From Desulfarculus sp. (GTDB lineage: Bacteria > Desulfobacterota > Desulfarculia > Desulfarculales > Desulfarculaceae), in the NCBI GenBank assembly GCA_003605055.1, contig QZKP01000041.1, forward strand, positions 81,245 through 145,244: a stretch of 64,000 nucleotides of DNA, in the 5' to 3' direction. The position numbers and the translations under genes were made by a program. Below, piece by piece: positions 24,581 to 33,428 of the stretch. Every line of letters begins with the position of its first letter. Position 1 is the first letter of the stretch. The notes below the pieces were generated by a model. The model did no database searches and was not told the origin of the DNA. It worked only from the letters and a program-made list of their open reading frames with translations.

Positions 24581-26461
24581 CTAGGCGCTCTTCAACTTGG
24601 CTTGCTTTTTAACCATCAGATGGCTGGCCGCCATAATGGCTACCCCCAGGCCAAAGCCGATTATATCGGTTATCAGGCTTCCGTGAACCAGAGCCGCGCC
24701 GGCCACGGTCATCAAGGCGCGCTCCCAGAGTCGCAGCTTGCGTTTGAAGAAGCCGGCGATGGCCACCGACAGGAACAAGACCCCGAAGATCGCCGTGACG
24801 GTCACTTGCGATATCTGCCCCCAGCTCCCATTGAGCAACAGCGCCGGCCAGTAGACGAAGATGAAGGGCAGGATAAATCCGGGCAAGGCTATCTTCCAGG
24901 CCACGTAGCCGGTGTAAAGCGGCGGCGAACCCGAGAGTCCCGAGGCCGCATATGCCCCCAGGGCCACGGGCGGAGTGATGAAGGAATACATGCCGTAGTA
25001 GAACACGAACATGTGCGCGGCCATGGGCTCCACCCCCATCTTGACCAGCGCCGGCGCCACCAGCACCGCCAGAATTACGTAGCAGGCGGTGGTGGTCAGC
25101 CCCATGCCCAGCACCAGCGAGACCAGCATGGTCAGGACCAGCAGCAGCAGCAGGTTGCCGCCGGCCAGGGTGGTGAGGATGTTGGATAGCTGCAGGCCCA
25201 GCCCGGTGAGCGAGAGCATGCCGATGACTATGCCCGCGCAGGCGCAGGCGGTCACCACCTCCAACATGGCCCGGCCGGCTTTTTCGAACATCTGGATCAA
25301 CGCGCGCAGGTTCAGGCGGCCCTGGCGCCGCAGGAAGCCTATGGCCAGGGTGAGCATGGCCGCGAAGAAAGCTGAGCGCATCGGCGACCAGCGCAGGAAG
25401 ATCATCAAGATCAGCAGCAACACCAGCGGGGCCAGGAGGTAATACTTGCCCTGCTTGCCCTCGCGGTACTGCTGCACCTCCTGCTTGCTGAGTCCGGCCA
25501 GCCCGGCCCGGGCCGCCTCCAGGTCCACGAAGACGAACAGGGCTACGTAGTAGAGGATGGCGGGCATCAACGCCGCCTTGATGACCTCCAGATAGGGCAC
25601 CTGCAAAAACTCGGCGATGATAAAGGCCGCCGCGCCCATGACCGGCGGCATGATCTGCCCGCCGGTGGAGGTGCAGGCCTCCACCGCCCCGGCAACCTCG
25701 GGCTTGTAGCCTGCGTTTTTCATCAGGGGGATGGTGAAGGTGCCGGTGCTCATCACGTTGGCGATGACGCTGCCGGTCAGGGTGCCCATCATGGCGCTGC
25801 CGATCACCGCCGCCTTGGCTGGCCCCCCCCGTGAGCGGCCGAAGGAGGCCATCACCACGTCAATGAAATACTGCCCCACCCCGGTGCTGTTGAGGAAGGT
25901 GGCGAAGATGATGAAGATCACCACCACCGTGGCCGAGACGCCCAGGGGGACGGTGAAGATTCCTTCGGTAGTGAGGGTTAGGTGGCTGATGATGCGCCCA
26001 GTGTCGAATCCGCTGTGGGCCAGGACGCCCGGCAGATGGTTGCCCAAGAAGCCGTAAAGCAGCGCGGCCAAGGCGATGATGGGCAGCGGCCAGCCCAGCA
26101 CCCGGCGGGTCGCCTCCAGGAGCAGGATTATGACCACGGCCCCGGAGATCAGGTCCCCCTGGTTGGGGATGCCCAGGCGGAAGGCGATGTCGTCGGCAAA
26201 TACATATAGGTAGGTCCCGGCGGCCAGGGCGCCCAGGCAAAACAGCCAGTCCGCCAGCTTCCACAGGCCGTCGGCGTGCTTGCGGGGCGCCGTGGCCAGG
26301 AATACCATCATCAGCCCAAAGGTGAGGTGGATCACCCTTTGTTCGATGGCGGTCAAGGGACCGGTGGCGGAGGTGTAGAGATGAAAGAGGCAGAAGATCA
26401 CAGCCACCACGGTGATGGTGTGCGAAGTGAAGGCGTCCAGGGCGCGTTTAATTGTATCCAT
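24581..26461 (-). CDS. TRAP transporter fused permease, TAXI type (locus 2)
   Basis: 626-residue polytopic membrane protein fusing DctQ- and DctM-like parts. Signature region: SGSVIANVMSTG-like GSVIANVMSTGTFTIPLMK, then EACTSTGGQIMPPVMGAAAF, and later GMGLTTTACYVILA. It overlaps the DUF1850 gene by 14 bases, so the two are co-translated. The receptor gene is further upstream at 27106-28068, and the operon also carries a ferredoxin-BFD protein, a cupin and an aldolase. Imports an unknown organic acid. Confidence 0.93.
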   Translation of the reverse strand: MDTIKRALDAFTSHTITVVAVIFCLFHLYTSATGPLTAIEQRVIHLTFGLMMVFLATAPRKHADGLWKLADWLFCLGALAAGTYLYVFADDIAFRLGIPNQGDLISGAVVIILLLEATRRVLGWPLPIIALAALLYGFLGNHLPGVLAHSGFDTGRIISHLTLTTEGIFTVPLGVSATVVVIFIIFATFLNSTGVGQYFIDVVMASFGRSRGGPAKAAVIGSAMMGTLTGSVIANVMSTGTFTIPLMKNAGYKPEVAGAVEACTSTGGQIMPPVMGAAAFIIAEFLQVPYLEVIKAALMPAILYYVALFVFVDLEAARAGLAGLSKQEVQQYREGKQGKYYLLAPLVLLLILMIFLRWSPMRSAFFAAMLTLAIGFLRRQGRLNLRALIQMFEKAGRAMLEVVTACACAGIVIGMLSLTGLGLQLSNILTTLAGGNLLLLLVLTMLVSLVLGMGLTTTACYVILAVLVAPALVKMGVEPMAAHMFVFYYGMYSFITPPVALGAYAASGLSGSPPLYTGYVAWKIALPGFILPFIFVYWPALLLNGSWGQISQVTVTAIFGVLFLSVAIAGFFKRKLRLWERALMTVAGAALVHGSLITDIIGFGLGVAIMAASHLMVKKQAKLKSA

Positions 26462-26978
26462 GCGTCTTTTCCACGAACCAGGCCGCGGCCCTCGGTAGGT
26501 GGGCCACCTGTAGGGCGAACCCCTGGTTAGCTTTCAGCAGTTGGTCCAGCCGAACAGAATCCGCCTGGTGCAGGCGAAGCCAAATCGGCGTGCTGTGGGC
26601 CAGTGCGAAGTGCACGGGCAGGCGGCGCGGCGGGTCCATGACCACCTCATAACCGCCCTGCCTGGCCCGGTGCGGGAGCAGCCCCAGGGGGTCGTAGTAG
26701 TTCAGGGCGTCAAAGGAGCCGAAGAAAACCGAGGCCAGTTGCAGGTCTCCGTCTCGCAGCACGTAGCGCTCCTCTTGGACCACCCTGTACAAGGAGTGCA
26801 CAAATCCCACCGCTATCCGTTGGCCCGGCGACAGGGGCAGGGCCAGGCTTAATCGGCTGTCCGGCGGGCCGGTGCGCACCTGCAACAAAGGCACCGGCCA
26901 GGCCAGATAAGTGGCCGCCAGGCACGCCAGCGCGGCCATGGCCGCCAGGCCCCGCTTTTTGCCGCCGTGTATGCGCAT
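26448..26978 (-). CDS. DUF1850 family protein associated with TAXI-TRAP
   Basis: 176 residues from ATG 26978 (frame open further upstream, to 27047). An N-terminal hydrophobic anchor (about 10-27) is followed by a periplasmic domain with the family start FVHSLYRVVQEERY. DUF1850 proteins are commonly found beside TAXI-TRAP genes and their role is not established. Here the gene sits between receptor and permease and overlaps the permease start, which supports an accessory role at the membrane. Confidence 0.8.
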   Translation of the reverse strand: MRIHGGKKRGLAAMAALACLAATYLAWPVPLLQVRTGPPDSRLSLALPLSPGQRIAVGFVHSLYRVVQEERYVLRDGDLQLASVFFGSFDALNYYDPLGLLPHRARQGGYEVVMDPPRRLPVHFALAHSTPIWLRLHQADSVRLDQLLKANQGFALQVAHLPRAAAWFVEKTHGYN

Positions 26979-27057
26979 GCCCACCCGCCGGCCGGAGGAT
27001 TGGCCTGGCTTACGCCTCCCCCCGGCCGCAGCGCGGGCGGGAAGCACAAGCAGCTTG

Positions 27058-27094
27058 CCGCCCGGGGGCTCTCCCCTAAAGCGCCCCCGGGCGG
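27058..27094 (-). ncRNA. Strong mRNA hairpin between receptor and DUF1850/permease
   Basis: CCGCCCGGGGGC (27058-27069) and GCCCCCGGGCGG (27083-27094) form a 12-pair perfect stem with a 13-base loop. No U-run follows on the transcribed strand, so it is more likely an RNA-stabilising or processing element than a terminator. Comparable hairpins occupy the same place in the other two TAXI-TRAP loci. Confidence 0.55.
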
Positions 27095-27105
27095 TTGCCT
27101 GGGTC

Positions 27106-28068
27106 CTACTTCAGCTTGCCCTTCTCCTTCAGGTACTTTTCCGCCCCGGGGTGGAAGGGTATGGCGATGCCCTCCACGGCGTCCTGCAGATTCCAGGCGT
27201 TGCCGGCCTTGTGGATTTTGCCCAGCTCCGCGGTGTGCTCCACGATGGTTTTCAGCAGGTCATAGACCGCCTGGGCGGGCACGTCGCTGTTGGTGATCAG
27301 CACCGCCGGCGCGGAGATGGTGGGCAAGGGCTTATCCTGGCCGCTGTAAGTGTTGGCCGGGATGACCGCCTTGGCGTAGTACGGGTAATGCTTTTTGACG
27401 TAGGCGTAGTTGGACACCTCCACCGGCAGGAGGTTGATCTTCACGGTGGCGGAGAGGTCGAGCATGGAGGAGGTGGGTATGCCGGCAAAGACCATGGAGG
27501 CGTCGATGGTGCCGTCCTTGACCGCCTGGATCATCTCGGCGTAGGTCAGGTAGGTGGCGTTGTAATCAGACGGCTTGAGGCCGTAGGCCGCCAGGGCCGC
27601 CATGCTCACGAACTTGGAGGGGCTGCCCGGCGCGCTGAGGGCCACCTTCTTGCCCTTGAGGCCGGCGAAGCTCTTGACGCCCGAGGACTTCAGGGCGGCG
27701 CCTTGCAGCAAGGAGGCGTGGCCGGCCATCACCGCGCGCAGGTTGGGATACTTGGCCTTGCCCTTGAATTCGCGGCCGCCGGTGTAGCCAAAATAAGTTG
27801 CGTCGGGCATGACGATGGCGAAGTTCACCTTCTTGTTGGCCACCAGGTGGATGTTCTCGATGCTGGCCCCGGTGGACTGCACCACCAGCTTGTATTTGGG
27901 CAGGTACTGGGCCACCAGCTTGGAGATGCCGCCGCCGATGGCGTAGTAGGTGCCGCCGGTGCCGCCGGTGGCGATGGACAGGACCGTTTGGTCGGCGGCC
28001 AGCCCGCCCCCCGCGACTGCGAGAACCAGGCTCAGGGCGGCCAACACCGTCAGCATTTTTTTAGGCAT
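27106..28068 (-). CDS. TAXI-family TRAP solute-binding receptor (locus 2)
   Basis: 320 residues. Signal peptide MPKKMLTVLAALSLVLAVAG with cleavage near GGLAA (about 24). The mature start has the canonical TAXI segment TGGTGGTYYAIGGGISKLV and STGASIENIHLV, matching the glutamate/glutamine-like ligand pocket of this family. ATG 28068 is preceded by GGGAGGAAAAG. Works with the DUF1850 and permease genes downstream. Ligand unknown. Confidence 0.94.
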   Translation of the reverse strand: MPKKMLTVLAALSLVLAVAGGGLAADQTVLSIATGGTGGTYYAIGGGISKLVAQYLPKYKLVVQSTGASIENIHLVANKKVNFAIVMPDATYFGYTGGREFKGKAKYPNLRAVMAGHASLLQGAALKSSGVKSFAGLKGKKVALSAPGSPSKFVSMAALAAYGLKPSDYNATYLTYAEMIQAVKDGTIDASMVFAGIPTSSMLDLSATVKINLLPVEVSNYAYVKKHYPYYAKAVIPANTYSGQDKPLPTISAPAVLITNSDVPAQAVYDLLKTIVEHTAELGKIHKAGNAWNLQDAVEGIAIPFHPGAEKYLKEKGKLK

Positions 28069-28132
28069 AACTTTTCCTCCCGATTAGATGGCGAGACCAG
28101 AAAACCAAGATGCAAACCAGAGCCGCTGTGGG

Positions 28133-29569
28133 TCAGGCGGCCAGGCGCTCTATTCCCCGCTGCTTGAGCCACATGGGCATAAGCTCTTGATCCACCTTGC
28201 GCGATACCTGGGCGGCCAGCCGCTGCATGGTTTCCAGCAGGGCCTGGCTGACGTTGAAGCCACCCACGGCGCCGTCGAATATCAGGATGTTGTCGGTGCG
28301 CCCGCACTTGCGGGCAAAGGCCACGGCCTTGGGCAGGTTCTCCACCTTCACCGCGTACTCCATGAAGCGGGCGTTCTGCTCGTCGTTGGCCAGCAGGTCG
28401 GCCTGGGCCCCCACGATCAGGGTGGGAAGCTGCTGGGCAAAGAAGGTGGAGGGGTAGCCCTTGGAGCAATAGTTGAGAATCAGGCACTTGATGGCCGGGT
28501 TGGGCGGCGGGACCTCGCCCTCCACCAGGGGCTTCACGTCCGGGTAGAGCATGTCGGTGTAGCGGGTGAAGGCGGTGAAGGGCTTGTCCAGGTCGAACTC
28601 GTCGATGTTGGCGTTGAGAAAATTGCCGAAGAGGATGCCGCCGGTGGTGGTGTAGGGGATGGGGCCTGGGTAGTCGATGATCAGGATGGCCGAGTCTATG
28701 GAGCTGAGCAGGGTGATCACCTTGCCGTACCAATCCAGGTTCAGGCGGGTGAACTCCTTGTCCTGCGCGGCCAGGTCCTCGCTGGCGTCCACGCCCATGA
28801 TGCCCGCTGGGGCCACCTGCAAGAAGCAGGAGCAGACGAATTTCTCCCGCACGAAATCCGACTCGTAGATCATGCGGGGCAGGATGTTGCAGGCCCGGGG
28901 GCCCATGCTCTGGTGATAGGAGGAGCGGGTCTCTATGGTGGCGTAGGACATGGCGAAGGGTTTGAAGAGGCGGCCGATCTGCCGGTGATAGTGCAGTTCG
29001 CGCAGGTCGTTGTTGTGGGCGTGGATGATCCAGCGGGCCGAGTAGGCGTCGGCCAGGCCATAGAGGGTGCCGATGGCGGTGGGGATGGCCACGCCCCGGT
29101 CCACGGGGGCTATGCCCTTGGCCTTGCCCTGGAAATAATCCTTGAGGCCGAACTTGGCGATGTACTCCTCGGTCTCGCGGAAGCGCAGCCCCACCCCCGC
29201 CCGCAGGCGGATGTCGCTGGCCCCGCTGCGCCGGACCACCTCGTCCTTGATGGTCTTGATCATCTCCACGTAGGCTTCGCCGCCGTAAATGGAGAAACCG
29301 TGGTGCGAGGCCAGGATGTTGACCGAGTCCCCGGGCTGGATTTTCTCCAGGTTGACGCCGGCCAGGGTGGCGAGGGTTCTCTGCCGGATCTCTTTTTTCA
29401 GTTGCTCGGCGCTGGTCCAGGGCACGGCCTGGTATTGGCTCGGGAACAGATCGTTGATCCGGACCGAGGTGAGCCCTGGCAGGTCCTTGGCCCGCATGCC
29501 CAACTGGTCAGGGCCGATGTTGTAATAGGAGGCTCTGGCCGGCGCGGGTTCCAGCGTACGCGCATTCAT
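28133..29569 (-). CDS. Unrecognised 478-residue protein, possibly LarA-like
   Basis: Cytoplasmic, no signal or membrane segment. I do not recognise it with confidence. The organisation (an ILASHHG segment about 86, a helix-rich stretch, then IIHAHNNDLRELHYHR about 180 with four histidines, then RSSYHQSMGPRACN about 215) vaguely recalls DUF2088/LarA nickel-dependent 2-hydroxyacid racemases, but the family signatures are not clear. A Cys pair (VCSC) is near 243. It starts three bases after the ferredoxin-BFD gene, so the two are almost certainly made together. Candidate metalloenzyme of this operon. Confidence 0.75.
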   Translation of the reverse strand: MNARTLEPAPARASYYNIGPDQLGMRAKDLPGLTSVRINDLFPSQYQAVPWTSAEQLKKEIRQRTLATLAGVNLEKIQPGDSVNILASHHGFSIYGGEAYVEMIKTIKDEVVRRSGASDIRLRAGVGLRFRETEEYIAKFGLKDYFQGKAKGIAPVDRGVAIPTAIGTLYGLADAYSARWIIHAHNNDLRELHYHRQIGRLFKPFAMSYATIETRSSYHQSMGPRACNILPRMIYESDFVREKFVCSCFLQVAPAGIMGVDASEDLAAQDKEFTRLNLDWYGKVITLLSSIDSAILIIDYPGPIPYTTTGGILFGNFLNANIDEFDLDKPFTAFTRYTDMLYPDVKPLVEGEVPPPNPAIKCLILNYCSKGYPSTFFAQQLPTLIVGAQADLLANDEQNARFMEYAVKVENLPKAVAFARKCGRTDNILIFDGAVGGFNVSQALLETMQRLAAQVSRKVDQELMPMWLKQRGIERLAA

Positions 29570-29572
29570 GTC

Positions 29573-30178
29573 CTAATCTCCCTTGGGGAACACTTGGTTC
29601 ATGGCCGCCAGGTCTTCAGGCAGGAAGTACTCCGGGTATTTGGCGATTATCTCCGGGGGCAGGTCCCAGATGGTGAGATATGCGTTGTACCACTGCCAGC
29701 CCGGCGCCTTGTCCAGCTCCACCCCGGCCGCCTTGAGCAGGCGCAGCACCGAGGTGATGCACAGCACCCCGCAGCCGGTGCGGACGCCGGTGGCCCGGGA
29801 GAGGGCCTCTGGGGTGTGGTGGCCCAGGAGGATGACCGCCGCCACCTCCCGGGCCTGGGTGCGGCGGCAGTAACAGATGATCTGCTCGGGGTACATGTGG
29901 GCGGCACGGCAGAGCCGCTCCACCTGGCCCGCGTCGGCCTGACGGTGGTCGATCCCGAAATAGAGCGGCTCGGCGCGGGCGATCATGCGGATGGCCTGCT
30001 CCGGGCAGCGGGTCATGCAGATGGTGCAGGCCAGGCATTGCTGGTCATCCACCTGGGACACCGGCTTGGGGCCGGACTTATCCAGACTAACCGCCTCCAC
30101 GGGGCACACGCGGATGCAGTTCATGCAGGCGGTGCATTTTTCGCGGTCCACCACCGCGACCTTGTCTACGAACTGCAT
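29573..30178 (-). CDS. 2x[4Fe-4S] ferredoxin fused to a BFD-like [2Fe-2S] domain
   Basis: 201 residues from ATG 30178 (AAAGGAG eight bases before; a TTG at 30208 is less likely). The N-terminal part has two ferredoxin motifs, CTACMNCIRVCP and CLACTICMTRCP. A second domain contains CYCRR ... TGVRTGCGVLC, the cysteine spacing of bacterioferritin-associated-ferredoxin domains. About 40 residues without motifs close the protein. The fusion would carry three clusters and could pass electrons to or from the 478-residue protein encoded next. Confidence 0.88.
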   Translation of the reverse strand: MQFVDKVAVVDREKCTACMNCIRVCPVEAVSLDKSGPKPVSQVDDQQCLACTICMTRCPEQAIRMIARAEPLYFGIDHRQADAGQVERLCRAAHMYPEQIICYCRRTQAREVAAVILLGHHTPEALSRATGVRTGCGVLCITSVLRLLKAAGVELDKAPGWQWYNAYLTIWDLPPEIIAKYPEYFLPEDLAAMNQVFPKGD

Positions 30179-30235
30179 GTATGCGTACTCCTTTGCCGCC
30201 CTCGGCAAGAGGGGCGTAGTCCTCGCGCCGCCTGG

Positions 30236-30913
30236 CTAGTTGGCGACTTCCAGATTTTGTTCGTAATTAACCAATAAGTCGTAAGAGCGCTGCTTGTGCC
30301 GCAGCAGGGCCTCCCGGGCCCTTTCCGCGTCGCCGTTTTTGAGTGCCTTATAGATTTCTTCGTGCTCCGGCAGGACCGAAAAGGCACGTTCGGGAATCAT
30401 GATAAAAATGGACCTGGTGCGGGGATAGATGGCCCAGACCTGTTCAATCAGACGGGTGAGAACGCCGTTGCCGCACGAGGAATAGATGATGTGATGGAAT
30501 TGGTAATTGAGCTTGGTGAGGGCGTCCATGTCGTTTTGCCGGGTGGTCTCGCCCATGAAATCCAGCAGCCGGGCCATTTCTTGCAAGGCCTCAGGGGCTA
30601 TGTTCTTGGCGGCAAGGGCCGCGGCCTGTCCCTCCAGCAACTGCCGGACCTCGAACACCTCGATAAATTTATCGAATTCAGGGTGGGTCACCTTGTAGCC
30701 CACGTGCGGCGTGTTTTCCACCAGTCCCTCCGACTCCAGGCGGTTGAGGGCCTCACGCACGGGGATGTCGCTGATGTGCAACTCTTTGGAAATCTGTGAT
30801 ATTGTTAGTTTTTCCCCTGGACGATACTTGCCGTCGGCAATGTCCCGCTTGAGGGATTCATAGGCCACGCCGGTCTTGGTGTTGAATTTATTGACCCTTA
30901 TCACTTCGCTCAT
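30236..30913 (-). CDS. GntR-family regulator (FCD-type), operon leader
   Basis: 225 residues. Winged helix at about 14-78 (AYESLKRDIADGKYRPGEKL, SDIPVREALNRLESEGLV), then an FCD domain with NYQFHHIIY, PEHEEIYKAL and LLRHKQRS carrying the metal-binding histidines (the usual Asp is Asn). It is the first gene of the leftward operon, 57 bases before the ferredoxin gene, and its promoter has a 16-base palindrome over the -10 box, so autoregulation is likely. Confidence 0.92.
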   Translation of the reverse strand: MSEVIRVNKFNTKTGVAYESLKRDIADGKYRPGEKLTISQISKELHISDIPVREALNRLESEGLVENTPHVGYKVTHPEFDKFIEVFEVRQLLEGQAAALAAKNIAPEALQEMARLLDFMGETTRQNDMDALTKLNYQFHHIIYSSCGNGVLTRLIEQVWAIYPRTRSIFIMIPERAFSVLPEHEEIYKALKNGDAERAREALLRHKQRSYDLLVNYEQNLEVAN

Positions 30914-31250
30914 ATTCAGGCTCCATTTTTATATATTATATATAATATGTAAAAAACGTTGTCAACGATAGATGCTGTTCAGCTTTTTGCGCGCGAGTGC
31001 GCAATAGGGAAAACTCGAACCGAAGGGAAGCAGTTATCAAGAAATTGATAATTAGGTAATTGATATTAGAGGATTATGTGCACAGGTCCTGTGATGGGAA
31101 TGCCCAAGCCTTCCAGCAACCCAGTCGCTCAATTTGTTAGACCCGGCCGCGCAGTGCTCCGGCGGGCTCACTCGCCGACGACCCCTGACACCGCCACCGG
31201 GGCCTCTCCTGCCCAGGCGCGCGTGCGGTTGCAAGGCGAACCAGGCCGCG
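30914..31250. other. Intergenic region upstream of gntR, no gene seen
   Basis: 337 bases downstream of the VOC gene and upstream of gntR. Its left part is AT-rich with the gntR promoter (30937-30965). An inverted repeat TTATCAA-gaaa-TTGATAA lies at 31034-31051, with a weaker TAAT-tgat-ATTA at 31058-31069. The rest is GC-rich without a supported reading frame. No terminator for the VOC gene is obvious. Confidence 0.5.
30933..30965 (-). promoter_or_regulatory. gntR promoter with overlapping 16-base palindrome
   Basis: On the minus strand, TTGACA (30965-30960)-N17-TATATA (30942-30937). The perfect palindrome ATATTATA/TATAATAT (30933-30948) covers the -10 box. An operator in this place would block polymerase when bound, consistent with GntR autorepression of the whole eight-gene operon. 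Confidence 0.6.
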
Positions 31251-31628
31251 CTAGTCGCGCTGCACCAGCTCGATCTGCATGTCGTCGGGCGCCTTGAGAA
31301 AGGCCACGGTCACCCCGGAGCGCACCTTCAGGGGCCCCTCGATGAATTCGGCGCCCTTGGCCTTGAGCTCCTGGCAGACCCGCTGGATGTCCTGCACTAG
31401 AAAGCCCAATTCGTAGGCGCCCCAATTGGGTCCGTCGCTGGGCTGAGGGTCGCCCTCCCGCAGGGGCGACAGGGCCAGGAAGGTGTCTCCGATGGCCATG
31501 CGCACCAGGGTCAGGCCCCGCGGCTGCAGGCGGGCCACGACCTCCCCCCCGAACATCTCCTGGTAGTATTTGATACTGGCCTCCAGGTCCCGGCAGCGCA
31601 GGTGGATGTGGTCGTGCTTGAAGGTCAT
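31251..31628 (-). CDS. Glyoxalase/VOC-superfamily protein
   Basis: 125 residues, one vicinal-oxygen-chelate module pair. Metal-site candidates are H7 or H9 in HDHIHLRC, Glu in YELGFLV and Glu in MQIELVQRD. The protein has the lactoylglutathione-lyase-like beta-alpha layout, but substrate is unknown. It follows the MatB/ACSF3-like ligase by about 60 bases and shares its direction. Possible roles are an acyl-CoA epimerase-like or small-molecule-processing enzyme. Confidence 0.85.
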   Translation of the reverse strand: MTFKHDHIHLRCRDLEASIKYYQEMFGGEVVARLQPRGLTLVRMAIGDTFLALSPLREGDPQPSDGPNWGAYELGFLVQDIQRVCQELKAKGAEFIEGPLKVRSGVTVAFLKAPDDMQIELVQRD

Positions 31629-31689
31629 CGTTTTCTCCAGCTTAATAGGCGGTTAATAGGGTAGGGCCGGGCAGGGGCCTTGCCTGGGT

Positions 31690-33195
31690 TCAGATCTGTT
31701 GGGTTTGGAACAACCTTTTCACCGCGGGTTTGGTGACCTTGCCCATGGCGTTGCGCGGCAGCTCCTCCACGAACAGGGCCAGGCTGGGCACCTTGTAGGG
31801 GGCCAGGCGCTCCTTGCCCCAGGCCCGCAGCTCCTCCAGGGTCAGGTTCTGTGAGGGCCGCAGGATCAGGGCCGCGGCCACGCGCTCGCCCCACTCCGGG
31901 TCCTCCAGCCCCACCACCGCGCACTCGGCCACAGCCGGATGGGTGCGCAGCACCTCCTCGATCTCCAGGGCCGAAACCTTGTAGCCGCCGGTCTTGATGA
32001 TGTCCGCGCTCTTGCGGCCCAGGATGCGCCAGGCCCCGTCCTCCACCACGGCCACGTCTCCGGTGAGGAACCAGCCGTCCCGGAAGGCGTCCCGTGTCTC
32101 CGCGGGCCGCTGCCAATACTCGCCGAACACCGCCGGCCCGCGCACCAGTATCTCGCCGGGCTCGCCGGAGGGCGCTTCGCGGCCGGCCTCGTCCAGCAGG
32201 CGCAGCTCCACCCCGGGCAGGGCCGCGCCCACGAAGCCGGGCCGCCGCTCCCCCTGCACCGGGTTGGACAGGGCCATGCCGATCTCGGTCATGCCGTAGC
32301 GCTCCAGCAGCCGGTGTCCGCTGATGGCCTGCCATTTCTCCAGCACGCTCACCGGCAGCGCGGCTGAGCCCGAGACCATCAGGCGCAGCTTGGCGCAGGC
32401 GGCGGACAGGCGCGCCTGCTCCGGGGCCGGGGCCGCCTCCCAGGCCGCGATGAGCTTGGCGTAAATGGTGGGCACGGCCATAAACAGGGTCAAGGGCCGC
32501 TCGGCGAACTTTTGCCAGACCAGTTCGGCCTCAAAGCGGGGCAGGAACTCGCAGCGGGCGCCGGCGAACAGGGCGCAGAGCAGCACGTTGACGATGCCGT
32601 GCACGTGGTGCAGGGGCAGCACGTGCAGGATGTAATCCTCAGGCGACCACTGCCAGGCCTGCACCAGCATCTCGACCTGGGCCTCCAGGTTAGCGTGGGT
32701 GTGCACCACGCCCTTGGGCGCGCCGGTGGTGCCGCTGGTGTAGAGGATCATGGCCCGGCGGCCGGGGTCCAGGGCGGGCAGGGGGCCGGGCGGAGCGGCC
32801 AGCAGCTCGTCGCTGGTGAAAAAGCGGCTGCCCGCGGCCTGGGCCAAGGGCCGCAGGCGGTCGGCGTACTCAGGGTGGGCCGCCGCCAGGCCGGCCTGGC
32901 TGTCGGCCAGGGCATAGGCCAGCTCCGCGGCCGGGTGCAGCTCCGATAGAGGCACCGCCACCCCGCCGGCCCGCCAGATGCCCCACAGCAGGGCGGTCCA
33001 GGTGAACCCCCGCGGCGCCAGGAAGGCCACCCGCTCCTGCGCCAGGTCGGCCCGGCCCTGCAACAACCCCGCGGCCACCCGGGCCGAGGCCTCCAGTAAC
33101 TGGGCATAGGTGAACTCGCCCCGTGGGCTGACCACCGCGACCCTGGGGCCGAAACCCGCGGCCCGTTCTATGAGAGCAATGCTAGGCCCAATCAT
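31690..33195 (-). CDS. AMP-forming acyl-CoA ligase 3, MatB/ACSF3-like
   Basis: 501 residues from ATG 33195 with GGAGG just upstream. Phosphate loop YTSGTTGAPKGVVHTH about 154, LPLHHVHGIVN about 195, then ERYGMTEIGMALSNP about 302, FLTGDVAVVEDG, TGGYKVSALEIEEVL, and the catalytic Lys in NAMGKVTKP. The ERYGMTEIGM and RRPGFVGAALPGVE segments resemble malonyl/methylmalonyl-CoA synthetases, so a dicarboxylic acid is a reasonable substrate, though unproven. Confidence 0.9.
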   Translation of the reverse strand: MIGPSIALIERAAGFGPRVAVVSPRGEFTYAQLLEASARVAAGLLQGRADLAQERVAFLAPRGFTWTALLWGIWRAGGVAVPLSELHPAAELAYALADSQAGLAAAHPEYADRLRPLAQAAGSRFFTSDELLAAPPGPLPALDPGRRAMILYTSGTTGAPKGVVHTHANLEAQVEMLVQAWQWSPEDYILHVLPLHHVHGIVNVLLCALFAGARCEFLPRFEAELVWQKFAERPLTLFMAVPTIYAKLIAAWEAAPAPEQARLSAACAKLRLMVSGSAALPVSVLEKWQAISGHRLLERYGMTEIGMALSNPVQGERRPGFVGAALPGVELRLLDEAGREAPSGEPGEILVRGPAVFGEYWQRPAETRDAFRDGWFLTGDVAVVEDGAWRILGRKSADIIKTGGYKVSALEIEEVLRTHPAVAECAVVGLEDPEWGERVAAALILRPSQNLTLEELRAWGKERLAPYKVPSLALFVEELPRNAMGKVTKPAVKRLFQTQQI

Positions 33196-33231
33196 GTTTG
33201 GTGATCCTCCGCTGGCCTGGGGACGAGCCCA

Positions 33232-33259
33232 ATTATAGCCGCTCGGCCGCGCGGCCCAA
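33232..33259 (-). promoter_or_regulatory. Candidate promoter TTGGGC-N16-TATAAT for ligase 3
   Basis: On the minus strand a perfect TATAAT (33237-33232) lies 37 bases before the ligase ATG, with a weak TTGGGC -35 (33259-33254). The predicted leader of about 31 bases contains GGAGG. The divergent nitroreductase gene begins at 33429. Confidence 0.4.
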
Positions 33260-33428
33260 GTAAATTCAGACGCTCCGGGCAAAGCCGTCCTGGCATTAAG
33301 CGCCGTCTTTTGTCAGAATTGGGTGGGAGGAGGCAGGGGGCTTCCCTAACTATGCCTGCCAGCGCCGCCCGCGGCGCGATCAACAGCCATACGCGTGAGC
33401 CAAGCACACCGCAGCAAGGAGGGTAGTG

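Noticed and set aside
31076..31297. Small plus-strand frame in the gntR upstream region
   Set aside because: No ribosome site, Pro/Ala/Arg-rich composition, no similarity; likely chance in GC-rich DNA.
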